Below are positions 1 to 12,100 of a stretch of DNA of 64,000 nucleotides, in pieces; positions within the stretch are counted from its first letter, which is position 1; the number at the start of each line of letters is the position of its first letter. The notes under the pieces are model-generated. The model was not told where the DNA came from and did not search any database. It saw only the letters and a list, made by a program, of their open reading frames with translations. Position numbers and translations under genes: made by a program. Origin of the DNA: Hirudo medicinalis (taxonomy: Eukaryota > Annelida > Clitellata > Hirudinida > Hirudinidae); contig MPNW01000014.1 in assembly GCA_011800805.1 (NCBI GenBank), positions 46,655 to 110,654 on the forward strand. The letters run 5' to 3'.

Positions 1-703
1 ATTTACCGCCTGAACATTTCTTTGAGGCCACCAAAAGCAGTTCCATGAATGTAAGCTGTGTAGGAAAGCAACGGGTACTCTGAAGAATAATTACGTCAGA
101 ATTATTACGAGAGTAGTTAATCTTTGGAACAAGCTCGATGAGGAGACAATATATTCAGATTCAGTGGAATGATTTAAAATAGGACTATCAAAATTTAGAC
201 ATTGAATTAAATAGGAGTGGTTCATCACACAGATATTAGTCTACTTAAACCACCATAAATTAATGTTGTTATATTAATTTAGGTGTGGTATTTTGAGCGG
301 AAAATGCCAACTTCAATTTGGACAAAACTAAATCCGAATGTGCTGGAGAATTGTCCGCAAATAAAATTTTTATTTTCTTATTATTTATATGTTTTAGCCA
401 TTTAAAAATTGCAGATGTCAATTGAGATCAATCTCTATCCTGTCCTTTCAATAAGCTTTATTTGTTATTTAATAGGGTTTATAAGTTGTACATATTGAGC
501 GGTTTTCTTTGAGTAGTTTTTTTATTTTCTATTATTTTTTTTTACTTTTGTACATACGCCTACTTGTAATGTGTTAATGAGGGTCAGTCTGATAGCGGAA
601 GCGTTTCCTTAAGGCTGACCCTTGAGTTATTTTATTTGGTTCTTTGCTTTTCTGTTGGTTTATTGTTGTGCTTGTTTAATAAATAAAAGTGCTAAAAAAA
701 AAA
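1..703 (+). mobile_element. 5'-truncated non-LTR retrotransposon (LINE) 3' end
   Basis: The start reads as the last part of a LINE ORF2: in one frame about positions 79-216 give NNYVRIITRVVNLWNKLDEE, the typical 'RVVNLWN-LP' block just upstream of the stop of many CR1/Jockey/RTE-type elements, then an in-frame stop. An AT-rich 3' UTR follows, with a hairpin at 581-621 (arms GGGTCAG and CTGACCC), an AATAAA-type signal near 675-685 and a terminal A tract at 694-703. The left side is cut by the window edge. The family is not resolved; identification rests on the short protein block plus the poly(A)-type end. Confidence 0.6.
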
Positions 704-739
704 TCCAAGCTTTTTCATTTGATTTACATGAAATTCCAT

Positions 740-1680
740 TTAAAATAAAGTTCTTGGCTTTCGAGAGTATCCAATCATAAGAGGGATTAACTTTTTCCCC
801 ACTGCACTTGGTGCCAGTAAAACTGTGATTCTGTCCTTGTTAATCTTAATTATATGTCTGTCATCATCTTTTGTTACCAATAACTTGGATGGTACAACCT
901 TTAAAAAAGTTGCATTTTCATTCCAGTTGAAGACATCTTCCAAGGAGTAGTCCTTGCAGAGATATTGCAGTTATGCAACCTTTCCAATCTGCAACATTAT
1001 CCGCAGACATTTCACCACTCTCACCATTCAAAATTGGAACTTTATGTTATTTCTTTTGTTGAATGCTCCCAGTCATCCATCTGCAAACATTAGAGCTCTC
1101 CTTCAGCAATGGACCTGTTACTGGTAGATTCTGGGGCAGAGGAACCATTCAAACACCTTGCCATTAACTTTGGTATACTGACTTCTTCCTCCATTTTCCA
1201 TTTTTTTTTAATCTTTTCTTTCTTTGCGGTGATGTTCGATATCTGCTAAGTCTTTGGTAAGTTTTGAAATTAGTTCTATCACAATTAGAAATTACCTCAA
1301 TTTTCTTTTCCAATGGCAACCAGTGTCTTTCGTGAGAATCCATAGCTAACAACCTACTGAAAATCAATCAAAGGTCACTCAAACACGTGCGAAACAGGAC
1401 TAAGCAGGAAGTTTGAAACCTAGCATAAGCACAAATGCAAAGATACTTTTTTCGAGAAAAATATTTGTTAAAAAAACTGAATTTTGTAAATTAAACAAAG
1501 TTCTTATTGACTCTTATTAAGTTTCGGAACCATTTCAGGCACGATTTTATCAAAGTTTCACAGGTTTGTAATTTAGCACTGTAATTTAAGGTTAAATTGT
1601 ATTACAAAAAATCTTTTATTGAAAAAAGTATCTAAAGACACAGGTTTTCCTTATTTAAAGGTGTCCTTATAGACAGTTTT
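740..1680 (-). mobile_element. Decayed Tigger/pogo-like (Tc1/mariner) transposase relic
   Basis: Minus-strand frames at 1367-1164, about 1160-1020 and 943-740 together resemble a Tigger transposase. The first has a psq/CENP-B-like helix-turn-helix start (LPLEKKIEVISNC), the middle has the GWL-F--RNNI motif (seen as LGAFNKRNNIKF after a stop), and the last matches the DDE core (KDRITVLL followed by KLIPLMIGYSRKPR). The block that normally reads NADET is NWNENA here, so the first catalytic Asp is replaced, and stops and frameshifts separate the parts. Sequence near 1632-1680 (minus: AAGGACACC and AAAACCTGTG) resembles a Tigger terminal repeat, but the opposite end was not found. Clearly inactive. 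Confidence 0.7.
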
Positions 1681-1720
1681 TATTATTTTCTATTATTTAT
1701 TTATTTCTATTATTTATTTT

Positions 1721-2488
1721 TAGGGCTGCAGATTATTATGCGTCAACGCGCCAATATTTTTGGGCAGTTAAAATAATTAACGCGACGATTAACTCATTAA
1801 ATTTATGGGCCAGAAAAGGACGAGTAAAGATATCAGCAACTTTTTCTGAACCAACTTGGGTGGATCTTTTCTTGGGTCTAATGCAAGGTACTACATAAGA
1901 GTTGCCATTGGTCCGCCCAGATATTCCCCCAAAGGATTCATAAGTTTCAATAGTTAGCAAGAGTCTAGTTTTACACCTCTCCCGGACTTAAGAATGAATC
2001 CAATCAGGCTTGTAGGCGTCGGATTTCCTTGGCACTTGTTGAAAATCAAGGATGGGTTCCTGTTATGTATCAGCAGCTGAGAAAAGCTTTAGCGCATTAT
2101 AGAGCTGAACCAGAAATTGACAAAGATCTGTGTCCATTGGAATGGTGGCGGAAATGTGCGCCATCACATGACCTTGTTGCCAAGCTGGCCTTCAAATGCT
2201 TAGTTTCTCCAGCTACGACCCTGCCATGACAACGGTTATTTTCCCTTTCTGGACATGTTGTGAATAGCAAACTAGCTGCTCTGTCTCCAAACAACAACAG
2301 ACTCGTTTGCCTCAGCGACTGGCTAAATACGAATTAATAAATCACTAAAAACCATTTCTAAACTACTATTGTGAGCATTGTTTCATGAATAAAATTAATT
2401 TTTGGATAAAAATGAAACATATTGGGAAATTAAAAATTTTATCGCTCGATATAATCGAGATTAAAAAATTAATCGATCTTCTGCCCTA
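1721..2488 (+). mobile_element. hAT DNA transposon copy with 8-bp target duplication
   Basis: The ends TAGGGCTGCAGATTA (from 1721) and, on the other strand, TAGGGCAGAAGATCGATTA (back from 2488) are imperfect inverted repeats of the kind seen in hAT elements. Both sides are flanked by the same 8 bp, TTTATTTT (1713-1720 and 2489-2496), the usual hAT duplication length. At only 768 bp it is an internally deleted, non-autonomous copy that keeps the last coding part of a transposase (separate entry). Confidence 0.8.
2029..2337 (+). pseudogene. hAT transposase C-terminal dimerisation domain (ZBED-like), broken
   Basis: Translation shows the hAT family C-terminal dimerisation block: a 'PLEWWRK' segment (about 2136-2156), then LAKLAFKCL-type sequence and ATTLP, an in-frame TGA at 2227-2229, then QRLFSLSGHVVNSKLAALSP and NNNRLVCLSDWLNTN before the final stop near 2337. 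In intact relatives the line reads ATS-PSER-FS-AG, so the TGA sits where Ser/Glu codons are expected. No DDE catalytic core or BED finger remains upstream. It lies inside the 1721-2488 element and is non-functional. Confidence 0.8.
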
Positions 2489-2496
2489 TTTATTTT

Positions 2497-3987
<1,491 letters not shown>

Positions 3988-4173
3988 GACAAGACCGTTG
4001 AAGGTGTCTTGAAATCTAATAATGGTGCAACCAGCATCTTTCTCCTGATTTAATTGCTTCATTCCTTCGTCTTTCTTCAGCTTATTTTTTTGTAATTTAA
4101 ACTTTCAATCACTTCTTGTTCAACCACTTGTTTCAATCACTTTAATTATTCAATTCTCTAGCAATAATGTAAT

Positions 4174-4362
4174 GTGTTCTTCATGATGATCTTGGTTCTG
4201 GTTACGGATGATGGTTGCAATGATTATGAAAGTGGTGGTTTCGATGGCGTTGAAAATGATGACAATGACGGTAAAGGTAATAGTGATAGTGATAGTGATA
4301 ATGATGGTGATGATGATTGGGAGGAAGAGGAGGACGATGCTCACGGTAGCGATAATGATTAG
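4174..4362. repeat. Degenerate trinucleotide-rich tract
   Basis: A run of GAT/GAC/AGT/GAA-type triplets that stays open in several frames on both strands (acidic on +, His/Tyr or Ile-rich on -). It lies just upstream of the KANK-like gene. It looks like expanded simple sequence; I see no start, splice or domain evidence that it is coding. Confidence 0.6.
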
Positions 4363-4537
4363 ACAAACTGCTGTAAAGAAACCGGTGCATGCTTGAGTAG
4401 CTATAACACGGAGCAGATATGAGTGCCTGTTATATCCACAGACAAACACAAAAACTCGTTTCGCCTGCTCCAAGTCAAATGAGGGATTTGAATTTCTTGT
4501 TATTTTGCCACACGATCCACGCAATTCTCATGAGAGA

Positions 4538-6511
4538 ATGAGTGAAGGTGTGAAAGAGAACAAAAGTTGTTCGTGTTGTCCTTATGGTTTCCACATCGAC
4601 GTTGATTTTCTTAACGCTCTCGAACGCAACAGAAAATGTTTAGCAACAAGAAACAACTTTGGAAAACACCTCCAGGTCTCCAAAGATCACGTTCAAGGTT
4701 ATTTGTTTGTGAAGAGTTTTATCGTAAGTTTCTAACTTTCAGCGATTCATTCAGAAACACAGACACAAAATCTGAAAGAATTGATGTCAGGTTTGTGCAA
4801 ATACTTGGACAAAATCATCATGAAGCCTGACAAGAACGTGAAAAGCAAGTTTATGGAGCTTCAACTGAGCAGAGGTGATGGGTCCAGTACGAATCAACCA
4901 CAAACAGTTCCTAGGACTCTTCACCGACAAAACTTGATCAAACCGTGCAGGTTGACAACGTTGTCCTCACGAAGTTTCTCTGAGGATGAACATCCTATCA
5001 AACAACTGAGAAAATCTTCAAGCGTTGTCACCAGAAGTCATGCATTTCCAGCAGATGAATGGAAAACTTCAGCTACGGAAGAATTGTTGCAAATAAAATC
5101 TCAGGTGGAAAATATTTTGAGTCGTCTCCAGGTTATGGAGACTAACGAGGAGTTGATTTCAGGCTTAAAACATAAAATCGAATTGATGAACTCCGAAAGA
5201 GAGTGCCTGTTGTTGAAACTCTGCAGCAGATGCAAATACCTCGTCGAAGGATCTCAGTGCCTCAGTAAAAACTCTCAGTTGGAAGAGAACCACAGAGTTT
5301 CAAGAAGTCAGTCAATGAAGACGTGCAGATTTTCCGCCAATCAAAAGAGCAAATTGTCATCAGGAGTTCTTTTCTGCAGTAAATTAGAAACCTCCGTTGA
5401 GGGACACCAGCAAACAAACGGTCACTCGAGGAAGGATGAATCCGATGCTTCGAATTCTGCGAGTAAAGTTCAATTCATTTCAAACATTCACAGGCCAAGG
5501 TCTGCTTTTGTGAAATTAAATTCAAAAACGCCGATGAAGGCAGTTGAATCGTCGAGGACAAGCATGCTTCAGACCTCGAAAACATCTCCTAGGCCTGTAG
5601 ATCCTCCTCAGAAACAAACAATCAAACCCTTGAAATGCACTTCTAAAATTCCATTTGTTCGAGACAAAACGATTTCAAGAAACAAAACCAACCAAAAGAT
5701 GACAGCAGGCGATGAAGCAAATAAGCTGCCAATCCCCTCCAACTGCCAATCCATCGTAACACGATCCAACTCTCTTGATGAGAGTGGATGCCAAATGAAC
5801 GCCTTCAATCATGAATTCGGTGATGATGATGATTCTCTAAAAATCGACGATGCAGTAGCTGTAAACGGCAGAAAAAAACAGATGAAAATTTGTAGAAGGT
5901 CACTGAGTCTTGTTGGTCCACGAGATCAGCAGGAACTTCACCGAGTTCTGTGAGTTTAATTAAACATTTTAATTCAACATTTTAATTAAACATTTTCATT
6001 TTTCAATACATTCACCTTAAAGCACATTTTTTAAAGCAAATTTAAGGCAATGGAACAGTTGTATTTTATTTCAAGTTATAATTACCATAAATTTTGTAGT
6101 AATTATTTTTTAATTAAAATAATATCCTATAATTTTATTTCCTATGAGTTATTATGCAAGAAATACATCCGAAACAATGTCAACATTTTTTTTAGCAACC
6201 TCCTAATTAGGCTGCTGCGAGAATTGTGAGAATGTTGTAAAATATTTTTTATGTTTGATATTTTTGTCGCTTCATCTGTCGAAATAAATGAGAATCAACT
6301 TTAAAATTATGAAGCAAACATCTTCATGTTAATCATAAGATCATATTTCCAACGAAATTATGGTTTCTAATAAAGGCTGAGCAGCTCTGACGAAGATGTC
6401 GGTGGATTCCACTCCGATTGCACAGACGACCAATCATCAACCAGTTTTGATGAAGGCTCCTACGATGGAGAACTTGGACGCATCGTTTACAAGCAGAAAC
6501 TTGAAGATTGA
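4538..6511 (+). CDS. KANK-like protein lacking ankyrin repeats
   Basis: Proposed exons: 4538-4723, 4763-5949 and 6376-6511, 502 residues. Residues ~14-28 hold the KN motif (CCPYGFHIDVDFLNALER), which in KANK proteins forms the LD-type helix that binds the talin rod. Residues ~165-210 look helical/coiled-coil (LLQIKSQVENILSRLQVMET), matching the position of the liprin-binding coiled coil. Near the end the block CRRSLSLVG followed across the last intron by SSSDEDVGGFHSDCTDDQSS matches the conserved 'RRSL-FVG ... SSEDSS' stretch that precedes the ankyrin repeats of KANK1-4. The frame then stops at 6509-6511, with AATAAA at 6687, and no ankyrin-like frame follows. The first intron is short (39 bp: GTAAGT, TTCTAAC branch site) and its acceptor is uncertain; a 5' coding exon before 4538 is possible, because the frame is open from 4397 without an ATG. 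Family by KN motif is fairly secure; the truncation is inferred. Confidence 0.7.
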
Positions 6512-6686
6512 AATCCATATGCCATTTGTTTTATAATTATATGCAAGTTTATTTTACAAGCTTTTATAACATTTTTACATTTGATGTTTAAGTGGATTTA
6601 AATTCGTGTTCAACAAATATTCAGGTGTGAAGTGTAGGTGGTATCTTTAGGAATCCATCAACCTTAAACGCAGTTACCCGGCCTTA

Positions 6687-6692
6687 AATAAA
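6687..6692 (+). terminator. Poly(A) signal of KANK-like gene
   Basis: First AATAAA of a short AATA run, 176 bp after the stop codon at 6511. Confidence 0.5.
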
Positions 6693-6699
6693 TAAATAA

Positions 6700-8580
6700 A
6701 ACTTAGTGAGTTGTGCATCTAAAATACTCTGACGTGGTTAAATCTTAATCAACCTATAAGCAAAGTAATCGTCGAAAAGTTATTCCTGCATTCTTAAGCA
6801 CTTCTAAAGTCGTCTTTCTGAAAAGGAGAAACATTGACCCTCCTGTGCTGTCTACAACAACAATTTGTTGGAGATCAATGTCCATTACATAACTGGGTGA
6901 CATTACATAACTGGATGAATAGGATGGTGTTCCCGCGACGGGGTTCGAATCCACGCAACAGTAGTTTTTATAATATTTGTATGCTTGTTAATTGCCTGTT
7001 GATTTGAAGAGGAAAATTATCTACTGAATGGACACTCGAGAAAAAATTTAATGGCGTTTTATTCGGCTTTCTTCATCCTTCGGATTCTATGCCAATCTTG
7101 AAATCTTATATGTTTCTATAGTTCCGCTTGCGCCTCAAGTTTATTCCAGTCACCAACCAATCTATCACCAAAGGGCCTACTTCCACAGATTATATCTCTG
7201 GCAGCCTCCTAGAACTTCCATGGATAATATCTATTTTACAATAATTACTTTGAGCATTGCATTTTTATATGGTTGTTGCTCTCGAGATATTGGTGGGACG
7301 TGCTGAGAGTTCAGAGCATGAGTGACGGGTCACCCATTATGCACCAAGAGGCACAGAGCTCGCACGCACTGACAGACCTCCACAAACGCAGACCCTCGAT
7401 TAGAAGTGTGTAAAAATCCCACCTCTCCCACTTTGTTATTGAGCTGCCTGTTGTTCCTTCCCTCTGGACATTGTGTTGACAGTTTGTAATTAAAATAGTA
7501 AAGTCACTTTGCCTACTGCTATGAGAGTAATTTAATTTTTGTAGTAATTTGATTGAATTCTAAATCTAACATCTTTCACGAGCGAACTAAAATCATCACA
7601 TAAATTCAAATTATTTACAAATTGCTTTATTTTATGAACTCCCATATCCTCATAATTTTAAAATATGTCACAACTATTTGCAGACTGAGCAACGTTTCAT
7701 ATTTTCGGAAATCAGTATATTATAAGCATATTGTCAAAGCAAAGCCAAATCACTTTCACAAAGCTATTGTCTATATTGTCTATAAGCCAGTCGGAGAGGT
7801 TGAAAAGTTAGGAAAATGAGAAATTGCAAATGCTATCATAAAATCCTGATATCGTTACATGCCAGTAATATTCATTAATTCTGCAACAACTGATCCAATC
7901 CAATACAGCAAGTGATTCTTGAGATTCCCATTTCTTTTCCTTGTAAGTGAGCTGCTCCATTTCATTTGTGCAATCCTACTCATCTTATTACACCATCTTA
8001 TAATACAATCTTATTACAGAATAACACAATTCCAGAGATGTACACAGAATTGCCTCAGCAAGCATTTGAAGAAAATGAATAAAAATATAATAAAAGTTCA
8101 ACGAAAATGGGAAACAATTCAGGAATTGATTGCTGAAGAATAAAATCCCAAAGCTAATGTAGTGAAAGACAAATCTCTAATTCAGCCGATCGCTCATAAC
8201 GAGAATTGCTGCAGTGTGATAGGGTAGAGGTAAATAGGGAGCATTATATACAGAAGCATTATAGCAAAAAAGTAGCTCTCAGTACATGAACTGTCTTTTT
8301 GAGCTTAATTGGTTATCTGTTATTGCAACCAATTAGAAATGATCACGTTATATTTCATAATTTCTCAATACATCATTTATCAGCTATTCTGCATTATCAG
8401 GACTGGCAACTCAATTCAATTCATGAAATAAAGTTTTTAAAATAAATGATGAAAAAATGCTTTGATTCAAGTTGAACATCAAACTCAACTCCAATCAAAG
8501 TGGCAAAGTAAGGCACAAGGATGGAATGTCAGCTGAAAACCTCAGGATCAGCACGAAATTATTATACATTTTCGATATAA
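6700..8580. other. Intergenic between the KANK-like gene and MAST 3' end
   Basis: The two genes end tail to tail here. I checked this stretch for ankyrin repeats belonging to the KANK-like gene and saw none. It has a short tandem duplication at about 6880-6920 (ACATTACATAACTGG twice) and a B-box-like GGTTCGAATCC at about 6936, but no foldable tRNA. The frames at 7622-7819 and 7919-8143 show no motif. Confidence 0.5.
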
Positions 8581-8589
8581 ATTTTAAAA

Positions 8590-9072
8590 TCATTTGAGGG
8601 CCGATGGTGTTGGAGGATCAAAGTTTTGAAACTGCCCATAGTCCGATCCCTCGCTAAAAAACCGTGGCTTGGATTCATCGCAACAAGGCAAATCGGCTGG
8701 AAAGGCAAGGGGACAATTGACGGAGTCAATGACTGCTCGGTCCGATCGGGCGACTTCGGAGCTGCCGCACGCCGAACTCCGAGAACCGCTGCAGTTCTCC
8801 GCAGTTTCACTGCTAGGAGGACAAAGCACGAGAGGTGAAATGACTGAAACCCCTATGCTTTCCTTTCGACTGCCCCACACCAGAGTGGACGGTCTGCTGG
8901 CAGAGTCCCTCGCATGAACAGAGTGATAGGGGGAGGAGGGTGAGCTCAGACATTCGTAGCATTTCTTGACTTTTAGCAAGCATAAAAGTTAATTACAATT
9001 TGGGTTAGGAAAGCAGTCAGACATAAGTTAATATAAACATAAGTCAGTTTATCATTTAATGAGATAAATATT

Positions 9073-9104
<32 letters not shown>

Positions 9105-12100
9105 TTCTCATAAAATAAATTACTCCAATAAATAATAAGACATTAATTTAATAAAATAAGTTCAAATAAACCCTGACCTGGTGTGACATTGGAGCAGTTC
9201 ATGGGTGAATATTTACTTCTTCTACTCATACTTTTTTCTTGGAAAGCAAGAAAAGATTTCGGCATCATCAGGACGTCGACAGTGTTTTTCTTTTTCGAGA
9301 AGATGGCAGACATTTTCCTGGTCGGCTTGATAGTTTTTTTTACTTTTATAGTGGGCATGATCCGAAGTTCAACCGAAATTGGAGAGACCTCTCGGCTCGT
9401 TCGGTTTTCCTCGGCACAAGTGGCCCCACTAGGGACCTCGGCTTCGCTCGAATGACCGCTTGCATACCACACAGACCTACCCTCTGCTTTAGCATACTTT
9501 TTCAATGCATTCATCATTTTCAACTTGAGGCTTCTGCTCCTTTGGACTACTCTCAATTTACCAATTTCTTTTAAATTTAGTAAATCTTCATCTTCATTTT
9601 TGATTTTCAAATTTTTGCTGCATTTCAAGGGTTCTGTTCCATCAGATCCACTGTGTTTCAAAGAATCCAAGCTCAAATCATCAGACAGTGAATTGCTTTT
9701 AGATGACTTGGGGTAAAGTCCAGACTTTTTCTTATTGAGTGAAGGCGATTGTGGTTGCTGTTTGAGAAGCAGTTTTATAACCTGCCTGTGAGGCCACCCT
9801 GAGATCCTATTGCTATCAACGTGGGTCAATACATCCCCTATACAGAGACCTGCCTTGTGGGCTGTACCATTTCTCTCAACATGCTAATTTAACAAAGCAA
9901 ATTGATAATTAATAATTAACAGATATAAACTCTAGATAATGATTTACATGAAACAAGAATACTTAGTAACATACAATTAAAAACACATCAAATTTATCTA
10001 ATGGAAGAATGAAGTATATTTGTTCCATAAAAATACTTAGTTGAACTCACAACAACCACATGTTGCAGGGAGTATTTTCCTGTCACTTCATTGAGGACCT
10101 TCAATGCCCTGAAATTGAATCCAAATCCTTCCCTCCCCCTCGTCACCTGAATGACCTTCGGAAGGGACTCTTGGAATGAATCATCAAAAGAACTGCCACT
10201 CGATTCTCTGGAAAACTGCCTGGAGAGCCTGTGCGGCACTGGAAGCACATACAAGAGGATGAATACGAGGCCAGCCTCTATACAATTTCACTTAAAACTT
10301 AAACAATGTTAAAGGAAAATAATGGCAATCTTAAAATAACAATATAAATATACTTATGCACACATTTGCTTCGCAGGGGTGTGCTGTTGCAGAGGGACGT
10401 CGAGGATGACGACTTGCCGACCCTATTCTCCCTGTACCTTTTTAACGACCCCGACGGTCTCAAACCCTTACCCCTCCTTGAATTCTGCTCTGTTTCTAAA
10501 ATTAAAGTTAATTATTTATTTCAGAAAATATACAGAACTCACTCTGCGTACAAGTGGCCGACATTGAAAATAAAATAAAATGAAAGAACAAATACTTTTA
10601 TAACAAACCCATTTGAAGGCATCTCTCCAAAAGAGAGGAACATGATTTGTTGTCCAACCTGTGACAAAGGACTTGCACTGAAGCACTTATTACCGCTCGA
10701 TCGCTTAAATATCGCACGGGAACAGACCTGTTCGGCAGAGTCTTATTGGATGCCGGCGATGATCCGTCGACGGCACGAGGAGAAATTGATTCATCCATCT
10801 CCGGTTGCCGGGCATCTGGCCAATCCAGGCATTCCACCTCAACGTGAGGGAGTTCCATCATTGCATCACTTTCATGGTATTTATCTCCCTAAGAAGGTAA
10901 CAATTTTAACTGAATAACTGTGTGTTCTGTAACTAATATAATACTTTTTTTTTTTAATTTTATTATATATAATAATGATCATAATAATAATTTATATTAT
11001 ATATATATGTATATAAAATCAGCTTTTGATCGATGATACTGAAAACCTTCCAAAAAAGTCTGGAATAACCAAACACAACGAGCAAAAGAAACACAAGCAG
11101 CAGCCTATAATTAACGAAAACAAGGAATGCATTGAAAATGAAAGTGCACGGAGGACGACAAGTGAAATGGTGAGCAATGAAGTAACGACAGAATGGCTTA
11201 ATAATGAAGCAATGACAGATGTCGTGATAATGATGATGATAATTACAATAACTCCTCACGAATATCGTGATTTCCGTCCTGCTATAACGAGGCGAACAGG
11301 TCGAGAAACTTCTAAATAAGTCGTTCTTCTCTCCATCTTCTCCACCAGAATCGTCCAGACAATGACAGTAGCGGTCCATCCTCACTGAACATTCGCAACA
11401 GTTGTTAACGACGAAGTCAAAGCAAACAAATGAAATTTCATTAGAAATTCTTGCACGACAATCGATATTACGAAGAAAGCAATACCATCGAAATAGCTGG
11501 TGTCTTCCTCGTCCATGAGTTGAGGCACGAATTGAGTCTTCTGCCTCAGAAGGCCACTCCAATCCACATCCTTAAAGAACATGTGCTCCTTCACTTCTAG
11601 TGCTCCTGCAAAACCCAGCCTATTGACCGGCTCCCTCTCTAGCATCGACGAGATGATGTCCTGGGCTTCGTCGCTCACTCGAAACTCCTCCTCTTCGGGC
11701 CACAAAATCTCCCCTGCGTGTTACATTCCCAAGTGAATTCACCCGTTCGTCGGTGCAAACCCACTTTCGACTTAATCATCTAATCATTGGATTGCTTACC
11801 GGAGACGATCTCACCGAAGACCTCTTCCGTCGTTTCGCCGGTGAAAGGCACACAACCGACAAGAAACTGATAAAGAATCACACCCATGGACCACCAGTCC
11901 ACCGTTTGGCCTCGAAGTGACAAAAGTAAATCGAAAATACGTCTCGTTTAAACCTTCATAATTAATTAGCTGTGACTCACCATAGCCTTGCCTGAGGATT
12001 ACTTCGGGGGCAATATATTCGGGGGTGCCAAAAACTTGGTTGTCGAGAAACTGACCGAGGTCTCGATTCGTGCCCTCGAATAAATTTGTAGTCACTGAAA

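Noticed and set aside
1736..1960. Minus-strand frame with VADIFTRPFLAHKFNEL, like the end of a Ty1/copia RNase H
   Set aside because: Only about 17 residues match, it sits wholly inside the hAT element with intact ends, and no other copia domain or LTR is present; probably chance.
4505..4537. Earlier start for the KANK-like protein
   Set aside because: The frame is open back to 4397 but has no ATG; 4538 is the first in frame. An upstream exon is possible but unseen.
6870..6960. Possible tRNA or tRNA-derived SINE (GGTTCGAATCC B box, loose A box)
   Set aside because: The T arm has a mismatch and no acceptor stem or anticodon arm can be folded around it.
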